From assembly GCA_030141605.1 (NCBI GenBank), contig JAQGDQ010001048.1, positions 1 to 52,500 of the forward strand: a stretch of DNA of 52,500 nucleotides, written 5' to 3'. The number at the start of each line of letters is the position of its first letter. Positions within the stretch are counted from its first letter, which is position 1. The DNA is from Tubiluchus corallicola. Lineage: Eukaryota; Priapulida; Priapulimorpha; Priapulimorphida; Tubiluchidae. The notes beneath the pieces are model-generated. The model saw nothing but the letters and a program-made list of their open reading frames with translations, was not told where the DNA came from and did no database searches. A program made the position numbers and the translations under genes. Shown here piece by piece: positions 23,313-35,187 of the stretch.

Positions 23313-24059
23313 GTCTGCACACCTGCTGCGAAAAAAGTCAAAAGGTACGGAAGCTGTGCACAGCATGAACATTGAAACAAAGCACCAGGTGTCCAAATCA
23401 CAAATTATCACCAAAGAGAGACCCACTCGGGCAGCGGTTGGCTCATTCTAGGGCAGCGGTTGGCTTATTCTAAGTCACATTCTAAGGCTTTTCTAAACTC
23501 GATTGAAATCTGTGACATTTGGTCAAACTTCGAAATACAGTTCAGACATATAACAATATTCGATTTAAACGAAACAGCTGTAGTAATCGATATTTGCGTG
23601 AGTAACAACGAGATACTAGCATATACAGTTTATATAGATACGTCAATATTGTTTTATTCTACACACAGAATATACGTTCATCAGGCCGACGATAAAAATA
23701 TTTCAGTTTCCGTCTAATCGCTCGAGCAATATTTTTTTATCGCATACCCGCATATTTTTTTATTGCACGTTTTTTATACTTTCATATATTTACTTAACAT
23801 ATAACAGCATTTTTTAATTTAAAACGTAAATCGCAATAATTATTATAACATCGTTCTTTCGAGGAATGCAGGAGGCGGCCATTTTTTTCACGGCTAACTC
23901 TCGGCCAGGGTTGCCAGACATACAAAATGGTATTTATAAATATTAAGGTGGACTGTGGGGCCTCGGTCAGAGAACTTTACAATAGTCAGATGACATGTAT
24001 AGAAGAACGCTTCGATAAAACAGTAGGCAGCGCGGGACCGGATCGCGGCAGAGAAATCA
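23313..24059. other. FEZ intron 2, unique sequence
   Basis: A direct repeat gggcagcggttggct lies at 23429 and 23452. An 85-codon open frame at 23460-23717 has no recognised family and no splice support. Confidence 0.4.
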
Positions 24060-24203
24060 CGGCTCAATTTTGCTAACTGTATGACGTTCCAAACGTTTTT
24101 AATGTGGTTGAAATTCTGGATCGTTCGAATCAACAATCTTAGGTTCAAATCGAATACGAACTAGAAAAACTCGTTCAAACTCGAACGTTCAATGCTCACC
24201 CTT
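24060..24203. mobile_element. Right-end fragment of hAT-like MITE family H3
   Basis: It matches 10490-10640: ttttgctaactg, gaactagaaaaactcgttc, and cgaacgttcaatgctcaccc. The left end is missing. Confidence 0.65.
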
Positions 24204-24364
24204 CGAAGACTCAATGTTCCTAATGCACAGAAGCCATTCATAATTAACGTATCAGGACTCGTTATTTTTTCAAATACTTCATAATTAATATGCAATGAAT
24301 GAATTCATAAACAACTTGATGATAAGTTAGTCTTTACACGTTACCAGTACACTCGTATCTCGGT

Positions 24365-25105
24365 TTGCCTGACAAAAGCGAGGAGAATCGCATGAGAATC
24401 GAATTTTCTCAGCTAAACTACGACCTTTTCTCTAAAGGCTGTAAAGATAATAACAGTCATCCAATATTGCCGAATTGTAACTGTGGATTTCGATTTGCGT
24501 CTGTTGAACACTTTTTGTTGCACTGCCCATTGTATCAACAAACTAGGGTTGTTATGTTTGATAAACTAAATGAAACGCTTCTGCCCGTAAACCTTAATAT
24601 AGCTGCCTTAGGAAACAATGATCTGTTGAAGTTGTTATTATTCGGAAAAGATTAATTTAACTATGTCGCTAACTGTAAAATATTCCAATGTATACATAAC
24701 TTTATATTACGTACTAAACGCTTCCAGTAGTTTCTATTTGATATAAAATGCATCAGTGTTAAATAATCGTACATTAATATTTTCTAACCGTCATTTTCTA
24801 CTAATGCCTAATGTAATCTTGTAGTAAAACTTGTCAGCTTGTGTAGTTATGGTCAATTCTTACTGTAAATGTTACTAATGTCTAATGTAATCTTGTAGTA
24901 AAACTTGTCAGCTTGTGTAGTTATAGTCAATTCTTACTGTAAATGTTACTAATGTCTAATGTAATCTTGTAGTAAAACTTGTCAGCTTGTGTAGTTATAG
25001 TCTATTCTTACTGTAAATGTTCTTGTAAATAGTGTATAAAGTCTGTTGTGAAGATCCTAAATCATGTTATTCAAACTGTCTGATCCAATCCTATAATAAA
25101 TTACG
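24365..25105 (+). pseudogene. 5'-truncated LINE: end of reverse transcriptase ORF plus 3' UTR
   Basis: The open frame to 24655 contains NCNCGF..SVEHFLLHCPLY, then QQTR. This is the C-terminal zinc-knuckle-like motif (CxC...E/VHxLxxCPxY..R) of many non-LTR reverse transcriptases. The catalytic domains are missing. The following 3' UTR holds three 74-bp tandem units (24800-25022, with taatcttgtagtaaaacttg) and ends near aataaattacgtttaaac. Confidence 0.7.
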
Positions 25106-25129
25106 TTTAAACTAAAACTAAATACAGTA

Positions 25130-25345
25130 GGCATGGTGTATCAAACTCACAGTAATGTAGAAACAATCACTCAATTGTCTCAAAAACGTCTAGTACGGGC
25201 CGCTCGTGACATACAAGCTACACACGTGTCATTATATGCTGCTTGGTTGCACTGATGTGACGATGTAAACAAAGTGACGTCCTGCCAACTAGCGGTCAGC
25301 TTGCGAAAAAACGGACTGTGTCCGTAATATGTGGGACTTTTAACA
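25130..25345. mobile_element. Fragment related to hAT-like MITE family H4
   Basis: It shares aattgtctcaaaaacgtc, gatgtaaacaaagtgacg and cctgccaactagcggtca with 22560-22800. It also shares acaagctacacacgtgtcat with 9729-9750. It is probably a truncated relative. It ends about 110 bp below the donor of FEZ exon 2. Confidence 0.5.
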
Positions 25346-25452
25346 ATCCAGATGTCCGATATCCGTAAAAGCAAGGTCAGGCAAATCGAGATACGAGCAT
25401 TATGGGAGATTGGTATAACATTTGTAAAGCAGAGAAAAAATGTGCTAAGTAC

Positions 25453-25561
25453 CTTTCGCTCGGACAAGTTCAAGGAAGGCATGTGCAACTGTCGAGCGTA
25501 CGTTTTTGACCAGTCGATAGGAAGAATGTTACCATAGTTACCAGTGATTGTCCACCACATT
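25453..25561 (-). CDS. Unc-76: FEZ/Unc-76 exon 2
   Basis: The acceptor is TTTCAG before 25561 and the donor is GTACTT at 25452. The 109 nt complete the split Gln codon and read MWWTITGNYGNILPIDWSKT, then YARQLHMPSLNLSERK. The WWT-TGN-GNI-PIDWSK block is the conserved N-terminal core of invertebrate UNC-76. The exon ends in phase 0. The other long ORFs in this stretch come from reading past the splice sites. Confidence 0.92.
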
Positions 25562-25599
25562 CTGAAAGCAAAACACATGCTGTTTACCTATAGTAGCCA

Positions 25600-26455
25600 C
25601 TTTATAATTATTGGATAACTGATTGCATCTTAAAAGTGATAAAGCTAAACATTTTTTATAATTATATTATACAAAATTATATTGTATAATTTTGTATATT
25701 GTATTGTATTTATATTGTATATTTTATTAATCATGTTTTATTGTAACACTATAAAGAGATAAATAAATTGAAATTGAATTGAATTCTGTAAATTATTTTA
25801 TGTACATTTATTAGGCTAATGTTTAATAAAATACGGTAACCCATGGAACCTCCCCCGGGAAACCAAACTAAGCTATCACACCCTACGTTGAAAACTCTTC
25901 AAAATGATGAGTAACACCCGTCTCTCTCCTTCCTGTTAGAACTTCAGTTCGCAGTTTTGAAGGTTTTGCAGAGAAACAGGCAAAGATGCCATGGATGTTT
26001 AGGTTTTTCGTCCGTCGTTTCTCTACACAACACGAATTGGAAAATGGGAGACAAGAGACTTTTTTTGATATCACTTTTTCCAGTACTAGTTTAGAAAATG
26101 ACGCATTATATAAATAAGCATGCCTGGGGGAATTACTGATAGTAGGAGTATTAGATAAATATTCATCGTCTACTAAAGAAAAACAGTAGTTTAAGGAAGT
26201 ATGTAATCATATTCTTGGAGTTACATTAGTATAACTGATAAAGCTACAGTATAGAAAACCAAACTAGTATTTGTTTAATTTTACACTTAATACCAACTCG
26301 AAGTTGGCCTATTAGTCATATAATTATTGGCCGCTGATAAAATTTACTGGTATTAGGTAGCTAATCTCAGTCGTAAACTTACTGTACTTAAACTAGTTAA
26401 TTGTGAAGTATCAATGCAGGGAACTGACAGAATCAATGGACCCTAATTCAAAGTT
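25600..26455. other. FEZ intron 1, unique sequence with short retroposon-like tail
   Basis: A tattgtat/attatat-rich stretch lies at 25660-25735. A tail-like aattgaaattgaattgaatt at 25767-25786 resembles the end of the element at 12910-13062. No exon was found. Confidence 0.45.
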
Positions 26456-26463
26456 ATACTTAC

Positions 26464-26789
26464 TGGCAGTCGTTCATTATTTCCTCTTGTGTTCTCACTT
26501 GCACAGGGGCAATTTTATCCGTCTTCTCTTCGTAGTTCTTGAAACATTTTGTAATTTTTTCGTCGAAGCAGTTAACCAAGTCCTCAAGCGAGCCAGAAAA
26601 TTCGCTGAAATTGTCCACTAATAAATTCTCTGTAGAATCACGAGCCGACACTTGACTTTTTGATTTCACCGATTCTTGGTGCAATTTATTCGAATTCTGA
26701 AAATCCTCTGAACTTTGAAACTCGTTGAAGTCGATCCATTCCTCAGCATCAAATTTGGCCAAAGGAGCTTCGAACTTCAACTCCGCCAT
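26464..26789 (-). CDS. Unc-76: FEZ/Unc-76 exon 1 (N-terminus)
   Basis: This exon opens with MAELKFEAPLAKF and carries the FEZ N-terminal signature FSGSLEDLVNCFDEKITKCF, followed by NYEEK and IAPVQVRTQEEIMNDC. The start at 26789 was chosen for its good Kozak context (AAGATGG) and because I recall insect homologs starting at MAELKF. An in-frame ATG at 26804 would add five residues. The exon ends in phase 2 at a GTAAGTAT donor (26463-26456). An acidic, Ser-rich, probably disordered stretch separates the start from the conserved block. Confidence 0.9.
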
Positions 26790-26804
26790 CTTTGCTTCCC
26801 TCAT

Positions 26805-27180
26805 TGTGTCTGGCGCGAAGTAAACAAGCAGTAGAGCAGATTGATTGATGATTCACGAACAATTTCTCTATCGCCCGCTAGAGACCGCCACGTACTTATA
26901 CCTGCAAAAATTGTCTAGTAAAAACTAATCATAAGCCTGGATCTTCTATGGGGTGTTACATTATCAAGTTATATAACCTTATGCTGAAAGACACCTTGCA
27001 AAATAATGATGCCAGCCAATTTGAGCTGAAGCAGTGTAAGTTTTTATTAACTAACACTGATTGATTATCTCTGTAAAGTTTTTATCAGTGATTATCAATG
27101 TTTTAATGACAAATAAAGATTATTATATGCAATAGTGGAGCCATTGAGAACCTAAAATTGAAATTGAGTTCAAAATTAAT
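26805..27180. promoter_or_regulatory. Upstream region of the FEZ gene
   Basis: This region precedes the FEZ start codon on the minus strand and should hold the 5' UTR and possibly the promoter. No TATA box or initiator could be assigned with confidence. Confidence 0.3.
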
Positions 27181-27184
27181 TATA

Positions 27185-27350
27185 GTAGGGAAGACTCGTA
27201 CGTCTCAGACAGCTTACAATCTGGTGGACGGTCGCTAAATTCGAGCCCCTATTCAAAAACTTTGTGAGTGAATCAAACTCATTGGCCTGGAAATTCATCC
27301 TAAATCGTTCCTGTCGCGACGCATAGGTCGTGAGTTCAATTCTAGGTTTT
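27185..27350 (+). mobile_element. Possible tRNA-like SINE
   Basis: Two B-box-like segments, gctaaattcgagcccc and gtcgtgagttcaattc, occur within 110 bp. The second matches the head of the SINE at 16412 (gtcgtgagttcaaacc). The A box and tail are unclear. Confidence 0.35.
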
Positions 27351-29640
27351 GTAGTTATTTTTCATTTTTATATTTTGATTAACATTACAGTTTTGTTGCT
27401 TCAAAATTTTCTTTTACTTTAAATATATTTAGTTTGCTTAATATTTCCTGTTGCTCATAAATAATCTGTACATGTCGATCTGTAGGTCTTACATCACCTG
27501 GCTTGATCACCTGACCTGATATGCATCAGCTGTTAACTGGCTTCTTTGTAAAGTTTATATAAGCTATGAGGTTCTGACTATTTGACACGTGTCAGTTTGA
27601 TAGTCCACATGTACCTGTCGGAAAATCCGCTTTAAACCAAACCTGGCTTCTTTGGTGGCCTTACAATATTATTTAGATCGTATGCTTCGTTCATGCATGT
27701 GTAACCATGCGTTTAGTTAACCTTGACTAGAAAAAGGAAGTGTCACCTCTGATCGGTGACCACTTATCAGCAGGTACCACAAAGGGTGGTCCCTTTTTTT
27801 CTTGTTTTTTATGCAGGCCTGTATGTGAGATTACTCATTTAAAGTGCTGTGAATTATGTGATTATTTTTGCTATGATTTGTAACTTAATTTGAAATGTAA
27901 AGTGTAACAGTTAAATTTAAATTTTGTTAATAAAGTGCATTATTAGCGTGGCCACAATTTTTACAAATCGTTATATTTCTCTAATGACTATTTTTGACTG
28001 GATTATTTTCACGGCACATTTAATGCAAAATCACAGGTAAGAGCAAATCAATCAATACCCACTAAGGTTTAAGCGTAATGCAACCTTTCTGACTGTAATA
28101 AGTTAATAGTGCACGATCAGGACAGGCTCTCTCCCTCTCTATAAAGCTATTTGGCATCAAATTCAATTTTTTTTATAGTAGCTTTTTGCTTATAATGTTT
28201 TTTTTGTGATATCTATTATGTTTTTTCCTGTGCAGTAATTGTGATAAAATCGTGTATATGTTTAGTTATTGTGAAGTGAAATCATAAAAGTTAAGTGACA
28301 TTATTGTGACAATAAAGATTTTGTTAGCCATGGCTTATATATTAAATTATCTTCAATTTTAATTTTGTTTTTACTCATTGCTGAGATTAAATCTGCTGAA
28401 ACATTAAAATGATAAATTATGCAGGTTAAATACACACAATGAACTACTACATTCTGCTAAGCGTTATGCATGGTTTATTCTGAAATATAAAAACAGTTTA
28501 ATAAGGTTTACATGTTCTCTTTTTCTTTATGTTCCTAGATTAATCCGGACATTGTCGTCATTATCCCACCTTCAGTCCTTCCTAATAGCTCTCCCACCTT
28601 TCTATATTTTCTGCCTTCAAAATTAGAAACGTCAAAACTGTAATTAATTTTAATACGGCATTTTCATCTCAAGAAAGACCAAAAACACTTAAAAATGTAG
28701 CTAAAACGCCCGTGTAATTTTAGACATGGCAAATAATCTGTTCGCATCGACAGCTTTACAAAAATCACAAAACTTTGTGAGAGCAAAGGTTACTTGAATA
28801 AGTACAGTCATTAATTAAAAACTAAAAAATGCATGATACGACTCACCTAGCAGCCAGCACACAGCCTAGTGTCTTGTGCTCATTTTCAACCTTCTCAGTA
28901 GCTACCTAGATGGCGAATGCAGAAAGAACAGGGCTGTAAATTCTTCTGGCTAGATGGTTTATGTCCGCTGGAGGTTTACGTTAACTCCTCGAGTATCTCT
29001 TAACGTACTGATTAAACTACAACATCGTGGCGGCTATGTAACTACAAAGTGACCATCGAGGGTTAAGAAAATTACGGATATTTTATAACTCCTGTAGGAG
29101 CTCACGTGAAAAGCTACCCGACTCAGACCTTGTAGAGATCAATAGTATAAAATGTCAGACAATAGACAACTAGCAATGCAAACCCAAGTGCATAAAGGTG
29201 AAATTATGAAAGAATGAACGCATGATCAAACGAACGAAAGGATAAGTGAATAACGAGTAGTCTAAGACTTAGTAAAATAATTTCATAACAACAAAAAGAA
29301 AGTTTATCTTGTACTGCTTAAAGGGAAAATCGACAATACTTTGTTATCAGATTTTTATTTCAGTTCTTGTTTCAGTTTTTATTTCAGTTCAGTTTTATTT
29401 CAGTTATTTTCAGTTTGATTTTTTTTATTATGCACTTATTATTACTGTGTATATTATTATAATTGTACTAACACGTTATAAGCATATCAATTTAATGTCA
29501 TTCGTAACAAGTAAATTAACATATTCGTAAAATTGTACTAACACGTTATAAGCATATCAATTTAATGTCATTCGTAACAATTAAATCTTTATTATAAGCA
29601 GTACTAACACTAATACACTGTAGCATAGCGCCTATAAAAA
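27351..29640. other. Intergenic AT-rich DNA
   Basis: A promoter-like TTTATATAAG at 27556 and AATAAA at 27931 are spaced like an LTR, but terminal repeats could not be found. A direct repeat of 60 bp (ttgtactaacacgttataag.. at 29463 and 29533) is present. No gene was recognised. Confidence 0.4.
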
Positions 29641-29654
29641 ATGTTTATCACTAA

Positions 29655-29768
29655 CCAAAGGGCAGCTGACTAGATGACCAATTGGTCTTTCGGTGCCCTT
29701 TCTTCACATTTTTGTTTCCAAATTAATTGTCTTATAACTGTGCGTGTGTTACAAGATAAATAAAAAAG

Positions 29769-29816
<48 letters not shown>

Positions 29817-29922
29817 GTTATTATTATTGTTATTGTTATTATTATTGTTATTGTTATTGTTATTGTTATTGTTATTGTTATTGTTATTGTTATTGTTATT
29901 GCTATTGTTATTGTTATTGTTA

Positions 29923-29991
<69 letters not shown>

Positions 29992-30241
29992 TTATTGTTA
30001 TTGTTATTGTTATTATTATTATTATTATTATTGTTATTGTTATTGTTATTGTTATTGTTATTGTTATTGTTATTGTTATTGTTATTGTTATTGTTATTTT
30101 TATTGTTATTGTTATTGTTATTGTTATTGTTATTGTTATTGTTATTTTTATTGTTATTGTTATTGTTATTGTTATTGTTATTGTTATTGTTATTGTTATT
30201 GTTATTGTTATTGTTATTGTTATTGTTATTATTATTATTAT
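29655..30241 (+). repeat. Retroposon 3' tail with long (ATT)n/(GTT)n array
   Basis: The hairpin AGGGCAGCTGACTAGATGAC..AATTGGTCTTTCGGTGCCC at 29661-29698 is followed by about 70 bp and then a 470-bp TTA array with TTG interruptions. The array gives poly-Leu, poly-Tyr/Cys and poly-Asn frames that are not genes. The array is probably an expanded tail of a LINE or SINE. Confidence 0.85.
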
Positions 30242-30364
30242 TTAATTTCTTCAAAGACAGTTTAAAATTGTATGTCCTAATATTGTCAGTCAAACATTTT
30301 TAATTACTTATTTAATAGTCGTTTATCACCGGTTTAAATTAATAAGCTAATGATTTTTGCGGTG

Positions 30365-30760
30365 TAATCAGCCTATTCACAGTTTCGTTGTACGCACGCG
30401 CTGTTGCTGTAGGTCAAAGGTTAAGGTCGTCTTACTACAACCGTCACGTTACATATGTGTAAATCATGATGATGATAAATCTTTTTACACCTCTATTTGC
30501 AGGCTGAATACATCAGTATTAATGTAGGTACAGCAAAGTCGTCTGTCACATCATTTCAGTAACTTCAGTTCTTTTACGTGTGCTTTACTTATTTATGCAT
30601 TCATCTGCGAGTAGAGTGATTTAGAAAGATTTTGCTTAGAAACGAAAGAAATGAACTAGGTAAGGTTCTGCCTAGCTGTTAAAACTGTTACTATTTCAAC
30701 AGCATGGGCTGTAATGCGTTGTGAAGTGTACACAAATGTGCTGTCTGATGCAGTTGCACC
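30365..30760. mobile_element. MITE family M, copy 3
   Basis: The left end is aatcagcctattcacagttt. It continues with aggtcaaaggttaagg, ctctatttgcaggctgaata and gaactaggtaaggttctgcc. The right terminal repeat is lost or badly worn. Confidence 0.65.
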
Positions 30761-30948
30761 AGGTGCAACTAGAACGTTTTTTCCACATGCTGTTTCGTCA
30801 AAATTTCGAAAAAAATCACTGATAATATTTGTTATTATAGTGTTTCAAGGGAGTGGTAAAGTACGTTATAATTGCTGTGGAATGTATAAAAGTTAAATAA
30901 CTGTTATATTATATGAAAATATAATGGTAAATAACCAAATTTAATATT

Positions 30949-31044
30949 AAGTAAGTAAGTAGGTAGGTAGGTAGGTAGGTAGGTAGGTAGGTAGGTAGGT
31001 AAGTAAGTAAAGTAAGTAAAAGTAAGTAAGTAAAAGTAAAAGTC
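30949..31044. repeat. (GTAG)n/(GTAA)n microsatellite
   Basis: Tetranucleotide runs of taag and gtag. Possibly a retroposon tail like that at 15857-15880. Confidence 0.8.
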
Positions 31045-31299
31045 GCCACGGACTCCATTAAGCCAAATTCTTTCAGCTCAGGTTAATTTTGCTCTCGTAG
31101 TTAACAACGCACTTTCATAATACCGCCGCTAGATGCCGCCACAATGTAATTAGTGAAATGAATTTTAGGAGCTAGTGTATAGTTGGGGTTTTAACAATTA
31201 CTCAGGAAAAGCAGATCGACACATTTTATGGAAATCTTCTAAGGAAAGTTTTAAAGATAAGATGGCCATACATAATCAAAAATGAAGATTTATTCACTA

Positions 31300-31500
31300 G
31301 GACGAAAGAAATTTCTTGCAATTCAAAAAAGTAAAGATCCGAATATGAAGATGGCTAGAGCATCTTCCAAGAATTTCAAATGAAGCACTAGCAAGAATCA
31401 CCTTAAAGAAAGCCTTAAAACCTTGCAAGAAAACCGCCTAGTAAACCTAAAACAACTTGGATGGCTAAGATGGATAAGTAAGTTTAAAGGAAGACAGGAT
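31300..31500 (+). mobile_element. Possible LINE remnant
   Basis: One frame reads a basic stretch resembling the RW-EHL-RI..GRP..TTW region near LINE C-termini, interrupted by stops. This is weak evidence based on pattern only. Confidence 0.3.
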
Positions 31501-31740
31501 GATTTTTTATATACCATATCATTTTCAAGTCCGATAAAAAGTATACATTTTAACACGATTACTACTGCAAAAGCGTTTCTGATAATTAAATAATAGATTA
31601 AAAAGTTAATTTACAGCGGGCGAGACCAACTATTGATGACATCACAAAATAACATAATTTTCAACAGCAAAAATATTTCACGAGCGTGTTGCACGTGTTT
31701 GTTAAAGCGAAAATTGAAGTACAGCGCTACTGTAAGATAT
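31501..31740 (-). mobile_element. Dispersed repeat (family D), copy 3
   Basis: The reverse complement resembles 47740-47960 (cgtgcaacacgctcgtg, gaaaattatgtta, ttgtgac). Ends were not resolved. Confidence 0.4.
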
Positions 31741-31917
31741 TCAGTGTGCTGTACTAGAATTAGGCAAGTAGAAGAACTTACCCTGTTAGCTACAGATAGA
31801 AGTGGGTGGAATACTCTAATAAATGTTGATGCTTCAATGCCTACAATACGTGGAATGAGACTTCGACGAAAGTACTAGTAGATAGAAGAAACACTGGCTT
31901 AGTGAGTTACTAATATA

Positions 31918-32506
31918 CAGGGTGTCTACAAAGTCTCTTTACAGTTTTACAAATTTATTACAAAGGCAGTTGACACGATTTGTTAACTAGATTTATTCAA
32001 ACGTAATTGGTTGTTGTCAAAGTTTTTTTGAACTCATTTAATACACCTCTATATGGGTACCATTAGTTGCACGAAGCACATCAAGACGGTACTTGATTTC
32101 TTGCCATGTTCGCTGTAGCGTAGCCTCATCAATGGTGGCGATGGCATCAGAAATCCCTCCTTCAAGTCAGTAATGTCCCATATCTTTGTTCGATACACGA
32201 TGTCTTTCACATAACCCCATGGATCTCTTCCACACTTAGTTCTGTAGTTTTGCTGAGTCTGCACGTACGATTTTGTCTCAATAAACCACGATACACACTG
32301 TGCCTTCTCATGAGGGGTACGCATTTTTGGGGTTTCAGTTAACAATACCCTTCTACCAACAGGAGACCTACATAAAACGCAAAATTTCAATGTGATCTCA
32401 AACTTAAATAAAAACCGTTAAAAACAAAACAAATCTGTGAAGATATCTTGTCAACTGCCTTTGTAATAAATTTTTGAAATTGTAAAGAAACTTTATAGAC
32501 ACCCTG
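31918..32506 (-). mobile_element. Internally deleted Tc1/mariner-like element, 589 bp
   Basis: Terminal inverted repeats of about 57 bp begin CAGGGTGTCTAYAAAGT and differ at about 5 positions. The flanking TA at 31916-31917 and 32507-32508 is the expected target duplication. A minus-strand frame (to 32049) joins an N-terminal helix-turn-helix segment (KAQCVSWFIETKSYVQTQQN, then YRTKCGRDP) directly to a C-terminal tail (DIVYRTKIWDITDLKEG). That tail resembles the end of mariner-like transposases. The catalytic DDE/D core between them is absent, so the element cannot move on its own. Confidence 0.85.
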
Positions 32507-33690
32507 TATTGCTGTTAGTATACTTTTTTTGATACAACTAGTTTGTCTAGAAGTTTCTTATGAGTCTGTAATTTATTTGCATAATCAATTTCTCTCGTTT
32601 CTCGACACTAAAATGAGAAATACGTCACTTCGTCTGAATGTGTCTCTTAATTGGGAACAAATCAAGCTAATTTGTTTCGCTTGCAAAATTATTGAAGGTT
32701 AGACGCTATCTAAACTCTTACTAATTGCAGAACAGCTGCTAATTGGATAAGTTCTTATTTGTATTAAATTATTTGCTTTACTAAGTTGTTGGTTGAAAAC
32801 TTGTACATGATTTTAGTCCGCTAGGCAGCGCTGCTACTGTTGTTATAAAAATGGAAAATTATTAGAAAAATGACGAACTAAAATTTAAAATTTCAATTTT
32901 TACATTATTATAATTATGAAAATATTATGTATACGCAAAATATTATACTGAGTGTTGTACAATAGCACTGTACTTGAATTTTCTCATTCGCAAACATGTG
33001 CAACACGCTCATTGAAAATTATGTTCGTTTGTGACGTTATCACTAGCTGGGCTCGTCCGCCGTTAATTAAGTTTTCAATCTAAAGTCTATTAGAACTTTT
33101 ACTTTAAAAGTATGGCAGCAGCTGAAGTCGCTGCTATACTGATAGATTGTGTTTTTTTTATTTTTTTGACAAAATTTTAATGTGTGAGTTTATGAAAACG
33201 TTATTTCTACAATCGATCTGAGATTCGATACTTGGACCTATTGTCGTGGTTGCTTGTATCAATGACCGACGGTATCGCCATCTGCTGACTTCACTGCAAA
33301 ACTAGTGGAAGCCAGAGACTCTTTAACATATGCACCGAAGGCTAGCTGAATTAATTGAAATTACATTTATTATTCTTAAATTACAAAAACCACAGCACAG
33401 ATCTAAATATGAAATCAGATAACCCTATAGGAGCCGTCAGACATGTTTTTCTACGAGTTGGACATTAACATATTTACAGGTGTGTTTTTCAGTGGTACAG
33501 CAACGATTCATAAAGGTTTTAAATAACTAAATGGCTTCATTTATAATGACTAAGAAAGGGAGGAGCTTCATGTAAGTGTAGGAGAAATGTTTCTGTAATT
33601 ATGAAGGGGAAAACTAAATAAAAATGTCAGTTAAATTGTATCAGTGAACGACTGTAACACGAGTTCAACTTTTCAAGTCTAAATCATTTT
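32507..33690. other. Intergenic DNA with another family D fragment
   Basis: 32935-33085 (cactgtacttgaatt, acatgtgcaacacgctca, tttgtgacgttatca) matches 47740-47860 in the same orientation. The rest is unique and without genes. Confidence 0.45.
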
Positions 33691-33700
33691 ACCAATCAGC

Positions 33701-33952
33701 AGCGTCTTTGTTACCTAGGAAGTGCAAGGCGATACAGCATCTTGGTTACCTAGGAAGTGCAAGGCGATACAGCGTCTTGGTTACCTAAAAAGTGCAAGGC
33801 GATACAGCATCTTGGTACCTAGGAAGTGCAAGGCGATACAGCGTCTTGGTTACCTAGGAAGTGCAAGGCGATACAGCGTCTTGGTTACCTAGGAAGTGCA
33901 AGGCGATACAGCATCTTGGTTACCTAGGAAATGCAAGGCGATACAGCAACCT
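33701..33952. repeat. 35-bp minisatellite, about 7 units
   Basis: The unit is agcatcttggttacctagga + agtgcaaggcgatac. Single-base variants are gcgtc/gcatc and ctagg/ctaaa. Confidence 0.92.
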
Positions 33953-34551
33953 CAATAACGTAATGGAGACAAATTTGTCAACTGCAAGAAATCTACACCA
34001 AACTCTATCTAGGCTCAAATAATTTGTACCAAATTGGCTTAGTTTTTTCCACTCAGAGTAATAAATACGAAAGATTAGGTATCATAGTGTCATAGTGAAG
34101 CAATTTCTGTAATTGTGAGCAATTGTAATGGAAGAATTTGTGATGTAGTTGTGACTGCAATGTTACTACCTATCAGACTTCTTGCAGAATCTTTTTACTA
34201 TTTTCGCCCCCATCGAGCCGATTGGCATTATAAAGACGACACAGAAGCGAATAGATTTCACTTTGAAGCATATGCAAGCGATGTTTTCTATCTATCCTAT
34301 TTGCAAACAGTGCCCATTGTCTACAGGCAGCGTCTACACTGATCCGTCTAGGCGATCCGGTTCTTTAGTAGATCCAGCATTTGTGAAATGTAACGAAGTG
34401 CATCGTAAGAAACGGAAATAACTGCGGATGTGACAAAATTGCGTTCAGTTTCCTTTTCCGTCTTGATCGAGGAATTCCAGGAAGCTTTAAACAATGGAGT
34501 AGATAATGGACAAACCTCTTTGCTGTAACTGTATTTAACATTATATTATAA
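33953..34551. other. Intergenic, nothing recognised
   Basis: Two overlapping short open frames around 34115-34421 have no family resemblance and no splice support. Confidence 0.4.
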
Positions 34552-35093
34552 CATGGGTTCCCAACCTCAAGGTAGCGGCCCCTGTCGGGCTAATCCACAA
34601 ACTATTTTTTTAAAAAATGCTGTTTCCATGAAAATATGCAAGTATTTCTTGTTTTCTTAGTCTCTCATTACGTAATTTTATTCTGGAAAGTGAAACTGGG
34701 TTTTCGCGCTCTAAATGTGGTATATCACTGCCTGATTTTCCGGGAAAATGAAAATGCGCGTTGTTCTGTACAGTGTACACTGTCCGAAAGCCGTCGCTAT
34801 TCATTTTACGTCGGATCTTCTTAGATGCCTATCGCATTGCGTTACTGGTCCCAGAAAAACAGGCACAACCATCACATGAATGGATTAATGAATCATTCAT
34901 TGCTCAATAATTTGTTGAACAGTAAATCACTCATTGCTCAATAATTTGTTGAACAGTAAGTTAAAATTAATAAATGCGAACGATAATGATGTGTAAGTAA
35001 TAGTATAATATGTGATTATGTTCTTCGTGGGGTCGCGATATGATGCAGGGTTCTAGAAAGGGGTCGCCATCATCAGAAGGTTGAGAACCATTG
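34552..35093. mobile_element. hAT-like MITE (family H5) beside the peptide gene
   Basis: The ends catgggttcccaacctc and gaaggttgagaaccattg are imperfect inverted repeats, continued by ggcccc and ggggtcg. This GGTTCTCAACC-type end is widespread among hAT elements. The target duplication is not clear. The element lies about 95 bp past the stop codon of the peptide gene, perhaps inside its 3' UTR. Confidence 0.6.
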
Positions 35094-35187
35094 TTTTATG
35101 ACAATTTCATTGTCTACACAAGTTAATGACTCTGATGCAAACTTTTCACTAAGATCGAGTGGGTTGGTTACTCTCTAACGTAACATC

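Larger units (their letters stand above)
7328..26804 (-). other. Unc-76: Gene span: UNC-76/FEZ family, 6 exons seen, 3' end missing
   Basis: FEZ proteins are cytoplasmic kinesin-1 adaptors needed for axonal transport and outgrowth (family knowledge). Six exons read in order on the minus strand: 26789-26464, 25561-25453, 23068-22922, 20670-20583, 9402-9164 and 7403-7328. Every junction has GT-AG borders, and the phases close (2, 0, 0, 1, 0, then 1 out). The visible coding length is 985 nt, about 328 residues, against 392 in human FEZ1. The expected final exon, with the conserved end that resembles LLTDYILKVLCPT, was not found in 1-7327, so it should lie left of the window. The intron between exons 4 and 5 is over 11 kb and full of transposons. 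A small extra exon between 9164 and 7403 cannot be excluded. Confidence 0.9.

Noticed and set aside
26403-26621. Plus-strand gene opposite FEZ exon 1
   Set aside because: Antisense shadow of the conserved FEZ coding exon.
27465-27960. Second LTR, with TATATAAG and AATAAA
   Set aside because: No matching terminal inverted bases or target duplication could be found.
29670-30303. Open frames of poly-Asn, poly-Leu and Tyr/Cys repeats
   Set aside because: Trinucleotide microsatellite read in three frames.
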